This document shows, piece after piece, positions 36,522-44,223 of a stretch of DNA of 44,262 nucleotides. Origin of the DNA: Candidatus Coproplasma avistercoris (GTDB taxonomy: Bacteria > Bacillota > Clostridia > Christensenellales > Borkfalkiaceae); the NCBI GenBank assembly GCA_018711385.1, contig DVIK01000034.1, forward strand, positions 1 to 44,262. The letters run 5' to 3'. Position 1 is the first letter of the stretch. The number at the start of each line of letters is the position of its first letter. The notes below the pieces were generated by a model. That model searched no databases and was not told where the DNA came from. It worked only from the letters and a program-made list of their open reading frames with translations. The position numbers and the translations under genes are program-made.

Positions 36522-37259
36522 TTATTTTTGTTTCAAATATTCAAAAATTGTTCTATTTTTTGTTATATCGCCGCCAAAAAACGAAATATTACCGCCTTTA
36601 CCCGAAAAGTGGTCGGAAATCCCTAAGATTTTTGCAAGGTGGTCAGCTGTCCCTGCCATTCCATCAAAAACAGGGCAGCCGTACCTCGACGCCACCCATT
36701 TTTCTATAAAGACATAGTGCGTGCAGCCGAGCACGACCGAACTGAATCTGCCGCGCGGCAAACCGTCGGCAAGCATCGGCAGCCGTTCGGAAAATATAAA
36801 TTTTTCTATGTCGCCGGCAAGGCCGGCACAGGGCGCTATCACCGCACGGCCGCCGTACAGCTTTACCAGCCGCGAAAATGACGGACTGCGACGGGTGGCG
36901 TCGGTGGCCAGCACGAGGTAGCTGCCGCCCAGCGCGAAGGCCTGCCTGAGCGCCGGCTGCACTCCGAGCACGGGAAATGAGTATTTTGCCCTGAGCGCGG
37001 CTATACAACCGGCGGTCACGGTGTTGCACGCCACGACCGCGGCATCCGGATTCATGGCGGCAATCCCCTCGAAGGCGGCAGAAACCAAAGCGCTTATTTT
37101 TTCCGGCGGCAGATTGCCGTAAGGCACGTTGCCGTTATCGGCGAAATATGCATAGTCTGCGGAAGGGATGCGCCGCACACACTCCGCAAGCAGGTTTAAT
37201 CCGCCTATGCCGCTGTCGAACAGGCAGACGAGCGGCCGCGCGGCAGTACAGTTGCTCAT
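36522..37259 (-). CDS. murI: Glutamate racemase
   Basis: A 245-residue cytosolic enzyme that makes D-glutamate for the peptide stem; MurD uses the product. The N-terminal motif is FDSGIGGLNLL (around residues 14-24). The two catalytic cysteines are in VACNTVTA and LGCTHYVF. ADNGNVPYGN is the usual substrate loop (family often has D-x-x-x-PYG). Length is slightly short but complete. It is read from its own control region toward mraZ; I find no clear terminator before the mraZ promoter, so read-through into the dcw operon is possible. Confidence 0.94.
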   Translation of the reverse strand: MSNCTAARPLVCLFDSGIGGLNLLAECVRRIPSADYAYFADNGNVPYGNLPPEKISALVSAAFEGIAAMNPDAAVVACNTVTAGCIAALRAKYSFPVLGVQPALRQAFALGGSYLVLATDATRRSPSFSRLVKLYGGRAVIAPCAGLAGDIEKFIFSERLPMLADGLPRGRFSSVVLGCTHYVFIEKWVASRYGCPVFDGMAGTADHLAKILGISDHFSGKGGNISFFGGDITKNRTIFEYLKQK

Positions 37260-37292
37260 GCTATATTTATATTGACGCCCAAAAAATATATG

Positions 37293-37339
37293 AAAAAATT
37301 ACGAAAGCCGTTGAAAATTAGTTTACAACGTAATTTTTT
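37293..37339. promoter_or_regulatory. Long inverted repeat over the rpsT promoter
   Basis: AAAAAATTACG (37293-37303) and CGTAATTTTTT (37329-37339) are perfect 11 bp inverted arms. A second dyad CGTTG (37309-37313)/CAACG (37326-37330) overlaps them and covers the -35 region. It lies upstream of the transcript start, so it acts on DNA if at all. Confidence 0.35.
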
Positions 37340-37350
37340 TATGATAAAAT
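37322..37350 (+). promoter_or_regulatory. Promoter of rpsT
   Basis: TTTACA (37322-37327), 17 bp, TAAAAT (37345-37350). The ribosome site AAAGGAG lies eight bases before the GTG start. Confidence 0.75.
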
Positions 37351-37393
37351 TACTCACGAATTTTAATGATATACGCTTAAAGGAGATTTTGAA

Positions 37394-37657
37394 GTGCCTA
37401 ACATAAAGTCAGCAAAGAAGCGCGTGCTCGTAACCGAAAAGAAGACGATAAGGAACAGGGTGATCAAGACCCAGGTAAAAAATGCAGTAAAGAAATTCCT
37501 TGCAGCAGTTGCAGAAGGCGACAAGGAGGCCGCTGCCAAGATGTTCCCCTCCACCTGCTCGGTTATCGACGGCGCGGTTGCCAAGGGCGTGCTTAAAAAG
37601 AACACCGCGGCAAACAAGAAGAGCGGGCTCGCCAAAAAGCTCAACGAAATGGCTTAA
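37394..37657 (+). CDS. rpsT: Ribosomal protein S20
   Basis: An 87-residue small-subunit ribosomal protein that binds 16S rRNA near its 5' domain. The sequence is Lys/Arg/Ala-rich throughout. It has the family opening PNIKSAKKRV and the closing NTAANKKSGLAKKLN. Length is normal. It starts at GTG 37394 with AAAGGAG upstream; a GTG or otherwise rare start can serve autogenous control of S20, as known in E. coli (UUG there). It is monocistronic, with its own promoter and terminator. Confidence 0.97.
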   Translation: MPNIKSAKKRVLVTEKKTIRNRVIKTQVKNAVKKFLAAVAEGDKEAAAKMFPSTCSVIDGAVAKGVLKKNTAANKKSGLAKKLNEMA

Positions 37658-37686
37658 CATTATAATTTTATAACTCGGCAATTTAC

Positions 37687-37715
37687 AGTCGGACGCACAG
37701 CGCCCGACTTTTTTT
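37687..37715 (+). terminator. Terminator of rpsT
   Basis: AGTCGG-a-CGC pairs with GCG-c-CCGACT (37687-37709), followed by six to seven T. Confidence 0.9.
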
Positions 37716-37728
37716 CGTGCAACGGGGA

Positions 37729-37762
37729 GCGCCCCTGCGCCTTAAAGCGCGGGGGCGCTTCT
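37729..37762 (+). terminator. Second GC-rich hairpin after rpsT
   Basis: A 12 bp stem (37729-37740 with 37747-37758, one T-G pair) with a 6 nt loop, followed by TTCTTT. It probably acts as a backup terminator. Confidence 0.55.
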
Positions 37763-37832
37763 TTGTCACATTTTCACATTTTGGTCATAAAACTGTCAAA
37801 ATAATACATATTTACAAAATATGCACAAACGG

Positions 37833-37861
37833 TTGACTTTGGCGCCGGTATGCATTACAAT
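37833..37861 (+). promoter_or_regulatory. Sigma-A promoter of the polyamine operon
   Basis: TTGACT (37833-37838), 17 bp, TACAAT (37856-37861). Transcription would start near 37868, giving a leader of about 120 nt. The 332 bp between rpsT and the regulator gene therefore hold two terminators, this promoter and the operator cluster. Confidence 0.85.
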
Positions 37862-37881
37862 GCATATCGGTTATTTATTAC

Positions 37882-37969
37882 TAAACTTTTTGTTTAATTT
37901 TGCTAACCGTTTAACATTTATAAACTTTCAGTTTAACTTATGGTTTAGCGGCGCTGAACGCAAAGTTTA
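37882..37969. promoter_or_regulatory. Cluster of TAAAC/GTTTA operator sites in the polyamine operon leader
   Basis: Two perfect dyads TAAAC-N5-GTTTA occur at 37882-37896 and 37921-37935. Further GTTTA half-sites are at 37909, 37943 and 37965. They lie just downstream of the transcript start, where a bound repressor would block elongation. The adjacent HTH-cupin protein is the obvious candidate to bind them. Confidence 0.6.
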
Positions 37970-37989
37970 GTCGAAGGTGATTTTAATTT

Positions 37990-38523
37990 ATGGAAATAGG
38001 AAGCAGAATAAAGCTGTTGCGCCAGCAGCTGAACCTTTCGCAGGCGGAGCTTGCCGACAGGTGCGAGCTTACAAAAGGGTATATCTCCCAGCTTGAAAAC
38101 GACATAACGTCCCCCTCCATTTCCACGCTGTGCGACATTCTCGCCGCGCTGGGCACAGACCTTGCGGAGTTTTTCAAAAAGGAGGACGACGAGCGCGTCG
38201 TCTTCGGAGCGGACGACTTCATCGAAAAGCGCGACGACGGCATGACGCTGAAATGGGTGATCCCGAACGCGCAGAAGAACGTGATGGAGCCGATAATACT
38301 CGAGCTGCTGCCCGGGGCTTCGTCGGCGGAGGACTTTCCGCACGACGGCGAGGAATTCGGGTTCGTGCTGGAAGGACGGATAAGGATAACGCTGGGAAAA
38401 AAGCAGTACCTGTGCAAGCGCGGCGAGGCGTTCTATTATAAGGCCAACGTGCCACACACCGTTACAAACGCGGGCAAGACGATAGCCAAACTTATCTGGA
38501 TATCCTCGCCCCCCAACTTCTGA
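37990..38523 (+). CDS. HTH-cupin transcriptional regulator of the polyamine operon (PuuR-like)
   Basis: A 177-residue two-domain regulator. Residues about 4-60 are an XRE-type helix-turn-helix (IKLLRQQLNLSQAELADRCELTKGYISQLEN). Residues about 105-175 are a cupin barrel (HDGEEFGFVLEGRIRITLGKKQY, then GEAFYYKANVPHTVTNAG), which in relatives such as PuuR senses a small ligand. It is the first gene before potABCD, 21 bp upstream of potA, and so likely senses polyamines and represses its own operon through the dyads in the leader. AAGGTGA precedes the ATG. Architecture firm; ligand inferred from neighbours. Confidence 0.9.
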   Translation: MEIGSRIKLLRQQLNLSQAELADRCELTKGYISQLENDITSPSISTLCDILAALGTDLAEFFKKEDDERVVFGADDFIEKRDDGMTLKWVIPNAQKNVMEPIILELLPGASSAEDFPHDGEEFGFVLEGRIRITLGKKQYLCKRGEAFYYKANVPHTVTNAGKTIAKLIWISSPPNF

Positions 38524-38544
38524 TATCAAACAAGGAGAGATAAA

Positions 38545-40056
38545 ATGAGCCAAACGAGCACCATAATCGAGCTGAAAGACGTCTGCAAATCGTTCGACGA
38601 CACCGTAGCGGTAGAGAACTTCAACCTTTCCATACAGAAGGGCGAATTCGTGACCTTCCTCGGCCCGTCGGGCTGCGGAAAGACGACCACGCTGCGCATG
38701 ATCGCCGGATTCGACATCCCCACGTCGGGCCAGATACTGCTGAACGGAGAGGACATAAGCAAACTGCCGCCCAACAAGCGCCCGGTAAATACCGTGTTCC
38801 AGCGCTACGCCCTATTCCCTCATCTGAATGTATATGAAAACATTGCGTTCGGGCTGAGGCTTAAAAAGATCGAGACGGAAGTCACCGACCGCAAGGGGCG
38901 CAAGGTGAAAAAATCCGTCCACCTTTCGCGCCGCGAGATCGACGAAAAGGTAAAGCGCGTGCTCGACATAGTTGACCTCGAAGGCTTTGAAAAACGCTCC
39001 GTATCCACCCTTTCGGGCGGACAGCAGCAGAGGGTGGCCATAGCGAGGGCCATCGTCAACGAGCCGGAAATACTTCTGCTCGACGAACCGCTCGGAGCGC
39101 TCGACCTTAAGATGCGCAAGGAGATGCAGATCGAGCTCAAAGAGATGCACCGCAGGCTGGGCATAACGTTTATATACGTCACCCACGACCAGGAGGAGGC
39201 GCTTACCATGAGCGACAAGATCGTCGTCATAAACGACGGCGAGATACAGCAGGTCGGCACCCCCACCGACATCTACAACGAGCCCGTGAACACCTTCGTG
39301 GCCGACTTCATAGGCGAAAGCAACATCTTCAACGGCATGATGACGGGTAAGCTGCGCGTAAAGTTCTGCGGAGCAGAATTCGACTGCCTCGACGACTACG
39401 AGATACACCAGTATGTGGACGTGGTGGTGCGCCCCGAAGACATTATCATCTGCAAGCCCGGGGAAGGGCAGCTTAAAGGCAGGGTGCTCTCCACCGTGTT
39501 CAAAGGCGTGCACTACGAAATAACCGTGGAAGTGGGCAGGTTCGAGATAGTAATACAGAGCACCGCCTATGCGGAGCCCGGATCGTTCATCGGCATGCGC
39601 ATAGAGCCGGACGGAATACACATAATGGAGAAGGTCTACACCGAAAACAAGTACGACGGCGTGATCACCAAGCACAACACCGTGGAGTTCGGCGACGGCG
39701 AGTTCGAATGCGACGTTACCCAGCTGTATCCCGGGTCACGCCTCGACGAAGAGGGTTACCTTATAACCGCTTCGGGCGAAAAGCTCGACCTTACAGGCAC
39801 GGAAGTGACCGTAGAGGTCGGCTTCCGCGACATAACGATGAGCGACGAAAAGAACGCCGGCGGCGCCGAGGGCAACATAATCTCCATGATATACAAGGGC
39901 GATCACTACCGCTACATCGTGCGCACCGAAGAGAACGAGGAAGATTACGTGCTTGCCTGCCCCGACCTGTGGAACACGGGCGACAAGGTAAGCCTCATCA
40001 TCCCCGCAGACAAGATAAAGCTCACACTGAAGCCCGCGGCAGGTGAAAAGAAATGA
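38545..40056 (+). CDS. potA: Spermidine/putrescine ABC transporter ATPase PotA, long form
   Basis: A 503-residue ATPase that powers polyamine uptake. Walker A is GPSGCGKTT (residues 40-48), the Q-loop is [10 protein letters not shown], the signature is LSGGQQQR (156-163), Walker B is LLLLDEP (176-182), and the switch His is in [10 protein letters not shown] charged insert (about residues 110-127, [15 protein letters not shown]) sits between Q-loop and signature. The C-terminal region of about 260 residues holds a TOBE-type domain and then extra beta-rich sequence, against roughly 120-140 residues in E. coli PotA (378 in all). AAGGAGAG precedes the ATG. The stop overlaps potB (ATGA). Confidence 0.94.
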   Translation: MSQTSTIIELKDVCKSFDDTVAVENFNLSIQKGEFVTFLGPSGCGKTTTLRMIAGFDIPTSGQILLNGEDISKLPPNKRPVNTVFQRYALFPHLNVYENIAFGLRLKKIETEVTDRKGRKVKKSVHLSRREIDEKVKRVLDIVDLEGFEKRSVSTLSGGQQQRVAIARAIVNEPEILLLDEPLGALDLKMRKEMQIELKEMHRRLGITFIYVTHDQEEALTMSDKIVVINDGEIQQVGTPTDIYNEPVNTFVADFIGESNIFNGMMTGKLRVKFCGAEFDCLDDYEIHQYVDVVVRPEDIIICKPGEGQLKGRVLSTVFKGVHYEITVEVGRFEIVIQSTAYAEPGSFIGMRIEPDGIHIMEKVYTENKYDGVITKHNTVEFGDGEFECDVTQLYPGSRLDEEGYLITASGEKLDLTGTEVTVEVGFRDITMSDEKNAGGAEGNIISMIYKGDHYRYIVRTEENEEDYVLACPDLWNTGDKVSLIIPADKIKLTLKPAAGEKK

Positions 40057-40856
40057 CGAAGACCCTTAAACTGCGGTTCAACCGCAAACATCTGTGCATA
40101 CCGTATGCCGCTTTCCTGATACTGTTCGTGATATGTCCCCTGCTCGTTGTCATCTACTACGCGTTCACTAACGGCACGGGCAGCTTTACGTTCGACAACC
40201 TCGTAAACTTCTTCACGAACACCAACACCCTCGGCACGCTGCTATACAGCATAGCCATAGCAGTGGTCACCACCGTTGTATGCCTCGTGATAGCCTATCC
40301 CGTGGCGTACATACTCGCGCGCAGCAAATTCAAGAGAAAGTACGTGCTTTTAATGCTGTTCGTGCTGCCCATGTGGATAAACTTCACGCTGAGGATAACG
40401 GCGCTCAAGGAGATACTGTCTGCGATAGAGACCAACCTTTCGCTGTATCCGTTCCTGAACACCGTGATAGGCATGACCTACGACTTCCTGCCGTTCATGA
40501 TACTCCCCCTCTACACCTCGCTTTCCAAGCTCGACAAGAGCCTTACCGAGGCGGCGGAAGACCTCGGGGCGAACGGTTTTACAGTGTTCATGCGCGTCAT
40601 ACTGCCCCTTTCGGTGCCCGGCATAATCTCCGGCGTGACTATGGTGCTGCTGCCCTCCATGACCAACTACGTCGTTTTAGACATGCTGTATAACAGCACC
40701 TACATCATGGGCAGCCTCATAGGCAGCTACTTTGCCGCATACGACTGGCACGGCGGCTCGATGATATCGCTCATACTGCTCATAATAATATTCATAATTA
40801 CGCTTGTGTCCAACAGATTCAACGACGACGAGACTTCGGGGAGGACCATACTGTGA
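40053..40856 (+). CDS. potB: Spermidine/putrescine ABC transporter permease PotB
   Basis: A 267-residue permease with about six transmembrane helices. The first helix is [20 protein letters not shown] near the N-terminus. The cytoplasmic EAA loop, which docks to the ATPase, reads [28 protein letters not shown] (around residues 168-195). Length matches PotB. It overlaps potA and potC by 4 nt each (ATGA, GTGA), so the transporter subunits are translationally coupled. Confidence 0.95.
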   Translation: MTKTLKLRFNRKHLCIPYAAFLILFVICPLLVVIYYAFTNGTGSFTFDNLVNFFTNTNTLGTLLYSIAIAVVTTVVCLVIAYPVAYILARSKFKRKYVLLMLFVLPMWINFTLRITALKEILSAIETNLSLYPFLNTVIGMTYDFLPFMILPLYTSLSKLDKSLTEAAEDLGANGFTVFMRVILPLSVPGIISGVTMVLLPSMTNYVVLDMLYNSTYIMGSLIGSYFAAYDWHGGSMISLILLIIIFIITLVSNRFNDDETSGRTIL

Positions 40857-41665
40857 AAATAGCAAAGAAAGTTATAGGCGCGGCATGGCTCGTGCTCGTG
40901 CTCGCGTTCATCTACATACCCATCCTGCTGCTCGCCGTATACAGTTTCACCGACGCCGTCATGGTGGGCGGCGCGATCGACGGCTTCTCGCTGCACAACT
41001 ACGTCACGCTGTTCGAAAACGAGGAACTGCGCGACATGATAATAGGCACCGTGCTGCTCGCGCTGGGCTCAGCGCTGATAGCCACAGTGCTGGGCACGGT
41101 AGGCGCGATAGGCGCGTTCTACTCCAAGAGGACGGCAAAACGGCTGATCGGCTACGCCAACCAGATACCTGTGGTGAACGCCGACGTCGTGACGGGCTTT
41201 TCGATATGCGTGCTGCTCATCGTGCTGCTCGGCATAAAGAAGGAGACATTTGTCCCCCTCGTCGCGGGACATGTGGTGCTGTGCTCGCCGTTCGTGTATC
41301 TCTCGGTTCTGCCCAGGCTCAGGCAGATGGACAATAACCTCTACGAAGCCGCGCTCGACCTGGGCGCAACGCCTGCGCAGGCACTGTTCAAGGTGGTGCT
41401 GCCGCAGCTGCTGCCCGGCATACTCTCGGGCTTCATGCTCGCCGTGACGCTGTCGCTCGACGATTATTTCATCACCACTTACACCAAGCCCTCCACCTTC
41501 GACACCATAAGCACATATGTGGTAAACGCCACAAAGGGCGGGCAGACGGATATCAAGACGGCGCTGTGGGCGCTTTCAACGATAATATTCCTCATCGTCG
41601 TGGTGGTAGTCGTGCTCATGAACGTCTTTTCAGGCAAGAAAAAGGCCGCGGAGGAACGCATATGA
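40853..41665 (+). CDS. potC: Spermidine/putrescine ABC transporter permease PotC
   Basis: A 270-residue permease, partner of PotB, with about six transmembrane helices. The EAA loop reads LYEAALDLGATPAQALFKVVLPQLLPGI (around residues 164-191). LSLDDYFITTY near residue 203 is a PotC-type motif. It starts at a GTG overlapping the potB stop codon, with GGGGAGG upstream, and its own stop overlaps potD (ATGA). Confidence 0.95.
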   Translation: MKIAKKVIGAAWLVLVLAFIYIPILLLAVYSFTDAVMVGGAIDGFSLHNYVTLFENEELRDMIIGTVLLALGSALIATVLGTVGAIGAFYSKRTAKRLIGYANQIPVVNADVVTGFSICVLLIVLLGIKKETFVPLVAGHVVLCSPFVYLSVLPRLRQMDNNLYEAALDLGATPAQALFKVVLPQLLPGILSGFMLAVTLSLDDYFITTYTKPSTFDTISTYVVNATKGGQTDIKTALWALSTIIFLIVVVVVVLMNVFSGKKKAAEERI

Positions 41666-43281
41666 AAAAAGTAAGGATCATCGCGGTAGCGGCGGCCTGC
41701 GCGTGCGCCCTGCCGGTAATTGCCGCCGCCGGCTGCAACAGGGCGGACGAGACGGTGGTGCTGCGCGTTTCCAACTGGGAAGAGTATATCGACCTCGGCG
41801 ACTGGGGCGAAGATGAGTTGATAGAGCTTGCCGACGGCACCGAGGTCTTCGGCGAAAACAGCGTGGTGGACGACTTCACCGAATGGTTCAACTCGCAGGA
41901 CTACGGCTTTGACGTGCGCGTGGAATACTCTACGTTCGGCACCAATGAAGATTTGTATAACCAGCTCAACCTCGGCGACGTCTACGACCTTGTGTGCCCC
42001 TCGGACTACATGATAATGAAGCTGCTCGCCCAGGACAAGATACAACCCTTCTCGGCGGCCTTCATGGACGAGAGCGATCCCGAAAACTACTATATAAACG
42101 GCGTATCCGACTATATAGACGGAGCCGACGGCAGCATCTTCGACCAATACGGCTGGAACGGGATAGCGGCATGCTACATGTGGGGCACGACGGGTTTTGT
42201 ATTCAACCCCGAGCTTGTCGACGACGAGGCAGCAGACGTATCTGCATGCAACATACTCATAAACCCCGATTACTATAAATCCGTGACCGTAAAGGACAAT
42301 GTGCGCGACGCATACTTTGCCGCTCTCTCCATCCTCTACGAGGACGAACTGAACGCCATAAATACCGATGAAGGTATGACCGACGCCGAAAAAGAGGAGG
42401 CACGCAGCGCCCTGCTCAACTCCACCGACGAAGAGACGATAGAGCGCGCGGAGGACATTCTGAAGGATATAAAGGAAAACGTGTATTCCTTCGAGACCGA
42501 CAGCGGCAAGACCGACATGGTGACGGGCAAGGTCATCGCCAACTACCAGTGGTCGGGCGACGCCGTGTACATCCTCGACCAGGCCGACGAGGAGGACACC
42601 GAGCTGTGGTATTCGGTACCCGAAGAGGGCACCAACCTCTGGTTCGACGGCTGGGTGATGCTCAAAGACGGCATAGCCGGCGACGAGAGAAAGCAGACCG
42701 CCGCGGAGGCATTCGTCAACTTCCTCTCCCGCCCGGACATTGCGGTGCGCAACATGTACTACATCGGCTACGCCTCTTCGATAGCCGCAGAGGAAGTATT
42801 CAACTATTTTGACTGGTGCTACGGCGCGGTAACCGACGAGGAGAGCGAAGATTATTACGAATTCGAAAACATATATGTGTACGACGTAAGCTACTTCTTC
42901 GGTGAGGACAGCTATATCTATATAGATATGGACAACGTGGACGTAACGGGAGCACGGCTGACGGACGATTACGCCGACGACGACTACGTGGCGGGTTACC
43001 CTGTCTACAGCGGCGGCACGATAAGCCGCGGCAGGCAGGTGTTCGGGCAGTACCCCACGGAGGACGTGATAGCGCGCAGCGTGGTCATGCTCGACTTCGG
43101 AGACGACCTTGCCACCATCAACCAGATGTGGATAAACGTGCGCTGCCTCGACATCGTGGATATAGACGTCACCACTGTGATAGTAGTGGCCGTGATAATC
43201 GTTGCGATAGCCGCGGCGATAGTGCTTTACAGATTCAGATACGCCATCTTTTACAACCGCAGGAACAATGCGACAGGTTAA
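41662..43281 (+). CDS. potD: Polyamine-binding lipoprotein PotD with extra C-terminal membrane helix
   Basis: A 539-residue extracellular solute-binding protein. Residues 1-24 are a lipoprotein signal peptide with lipobox AAGC (Cys25). LRVSNWEEYID opens the mature domain, as in PotD. YDLVCPSDYMI and WSGDAVYI follow, and NLWFDGWVM lies in the second lobe. It is much longer than E. coli PotD (348); acidic insertions lie around residues 225-295 and 385-440. Residues about 503-523 form a hydrophobic helix followed by a basic end (YRFRY, NRR), so it may be anchored at both ends. The ATG at 41662 overlaps the potC stop. Polyamine specificity is inferred from the operon. Confidence 0.92.
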   Translation: MKKVRIIAVAAACACALPVIAAAGCNRADETVVLRVSNWEEYIDLGDWGEDELIELADGTEVFGENSVVDDFTEWFNSQDYGFDVRVEYSTFGTNEDLYNQLNLGDVYDLVCPSDYMIMKLLAQDKIQPFSAAFMDESDPENYYINGVSDYIDGADGSIFDQYGWNGIAACYMWGTTGFVFNPELVDDEAADVSACNILINPDYYKSVTVKDNVRDAYFAALSILYEDELNAINTDEGMTDAEKEEARSALLNSTDEETIERAEDILKDIKENVYSFETDSGKTDMVTGKVIANYQWSGDAVYILDQADEEDTELWYSVPEEGTNLWFDGWVMLKDGIAGDERKQTAAEAFVNFLSRPDIAVRNMYYIGYASSIAAEEVFNYFDWCYGAVTDEESEDYYEFENIYVYDVSYFFGEDSYIYIDMDNVDVTGARLTDDYADDDYVAGYPVYSGGTISRGRQVFGQYPTEDVIARSVVMLDFGDDLATINQMWINVRCLDIVDIDVTTVIVVAVIIVAIAAAIVLYRFRYAIFYNRRNNATG

Positions 43282-43291
43282 ACCACAGAAG

Positions 43292-43320
43292 GCGCGCCGC
43301 GAAACTTTTTCGCGGCGCGC
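43292..43320. terminator. Hairpin between convergent potD and the HhH gene
   Basis: GCGCGCCGCGAAA (43292-43304) pairs exactly with 43308-43320 around a 3 nt loop. There is no clear T run on either side, so it may act in both directions with modest strength. Confidence 0.6.
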
Positions 43321-43360
43321 AATACATTATATTATTTAATGATGACCGACAAAACAATAA

Positions 43361-43888
43361 TCATTTCCTGCCGAGATTTTTAAGCATTGCGGCAAGGTTG
43401 GATTCATTCTGCTCGTCGGAAATCGTGGGGTCGTACATGAACTTATCGCACGGCAACTGCGGGCAGCCGCCGCAATCTCCCTGTCCCTTGCCGTTTACAC
43501 AGCAATCATAGACGGGGCAGCGCTCCATGCCCGCATATGCAAGCCACCATACCTTGCCTTTGATGCTGCGGCAGCCTCCGCAGGCATCGGGAAAGCGTGC
43601 ACACGCGGCACAGACGGCCCCGCACGGCGACGGCTGTATGTACTCATCCATAAAATACCACCACCTGCACCTGCGCGGATCGGCGCCCGCGGTGTTTAAC
43701 CAATATTCCACAGCGCGGTACAAATACAGCTGACACCTGTCGAGCACGTACCCGCGCAGCGCGCACTCCTCTTCATACAGCTGCTGCGCGCTCTTGCCCT
43801 TCAGCGACTCTATCGTAGTATATCCCATCTCAGTGAGGTCGCGCTCGGTGGCCTTGCCTATGTTCGGAATTTTGCGAAGTTCGCCCAT
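43361..43888 (-). CDS. Helix-hairpin-helix (Cdd1/TfoX-C-like) and DUF3795 Cys-rich fusion protein
   Basis: A 175-residue two-domain protein. Residues 1-75 resemble the Cdd1/TfoX C-terminal helix-hairpin-helix unit (LRKIPNIGKATERDLTEMGYTTIESLKG), which often binds DNA or proteins. Residues about 85-155 carry the DUF3795 cysteine pattern (CGAVCAACARF, CGGC, CPVYDCC, CGGCPQLPC), probably a metal site. The C-terminus AAMLKNLGRK nearly matches the end of FtsZ. I chose ATG 43888 because GGAGG and a promoter lie just upstream; the longer frame to 44005 crosses that promoter. No function is established for the fusion. It seems monocistronic. Confidence 0.85.
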   Translation of the reverse strand: MGELRKIPNIGKATERDLTEMGYTTIESLKGKSAQQLYEEECALRGYVLDRCQLYLYRAVEYWLNTAGADPRRCRWWYFMDEYIQPSPCGAVCAACARFPDACGGCRSIKGKVWWLAYAGMERCPVYDCCVNGKGQGDCGGCPQLPCDKFMYDPTISDEQNESNLAAMLKNLGRK

Positions 43889-43910
43889 GAAGCCCTCCTT
43901 TATCGCGTTA

Positions 43911-43939
43911 AGTATAACACGCAGCAGCACCGATTGCAA
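43911..43939 (-). promoter_or_regulatory. Promoter of the HhH/DUF3795 gene
   Basis: TTGCAA (43934-43939), 17 bp, TATACT (43911-43916) on the minus strand. The short leader fits the ATG at 43888. Confidence 0.65.
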
Positions 43940-43989
43940 TATCTGCGCCAAAATGATTTCCGTATTTAGCAAAAACGACGGCAAATCGT

Positions 43990-44018
43990 TTGATTTTTTC
44001 TGCAATATATTGTATTAT
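43990..44018 (+). promoter_or_regulatory. Possible plus-strand promoter before the tRNA-Arg region
   Basis: TTGATT (43990-43995), 17 bp, TATTAT (44013-44018). It would start a transcript near 44025, about 200 nt before tRNA-Arg. The region is AT-rich, so this match is weaker evidence than the others. Confidence 0.45.
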
Positions 44019-44030
44019 AGTTGCGTTGCA

Positions 44031-44161
44031 GGCACAGACAGCAACACACATGTGTGCGGCACACAAAGCTGCAGTTCACATTTAGGCTGTAACTCAAAAG
44101 CAATCTCCGCCGCACTTCAGCCTGCTTCTTCCGTGCAAGCTTTGCATGTGACACTTTGCCG
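44031..44161 (+). ncRNA. Candidate structured RNA or tRNA leader (long imperfect hairpin)
   Basis: Successive stems can be drawn: 44041-44044 with 44156-44159, 44052-44055 with 44151-44154, 44060-44063 with 44147-44150, 44064-44073 with 44134-44144 (one bulge), and 44084-44089 with 44118-44123. A 10 by 10 nt internal loop lies between the last two. No protein-coding gene fits here. The rod with a central open loop recalls 6S RNA in outline only; I found no conserved 6S sequence. It could equally be a precursor leader or chance pairing. Confidence 0.3.
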
Positions 44162-44223
44162 AGGAGACCACCATTGGGGGGGGCGGCATATCTCCCGCAG
44201 GAGAACTATTTACAACTCGATAC

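Noticed and set aside
43889-44005. N-terminal extension of the HhH/DUF3795 protein
   Set aside because: It overlaps a TTGCAA-17-TATACT promoter, and GGAGG precedes the ATG at 43888.
44110-44145. Minus-strand GGAAGAAGCAG resembling the core of the bacterial SRP RNA
   Set aside because: The SRP core needs the GGAA tetraloop closed by a short stem with AGCAG directly across an internal loop. Here the flanks do not pair that way.
44176-44183. Run of eight G before tRNA-Arg
   Set aside because: It has no matching C run nearby and could be a sequencing or assembly slip. Nothing supports a function.
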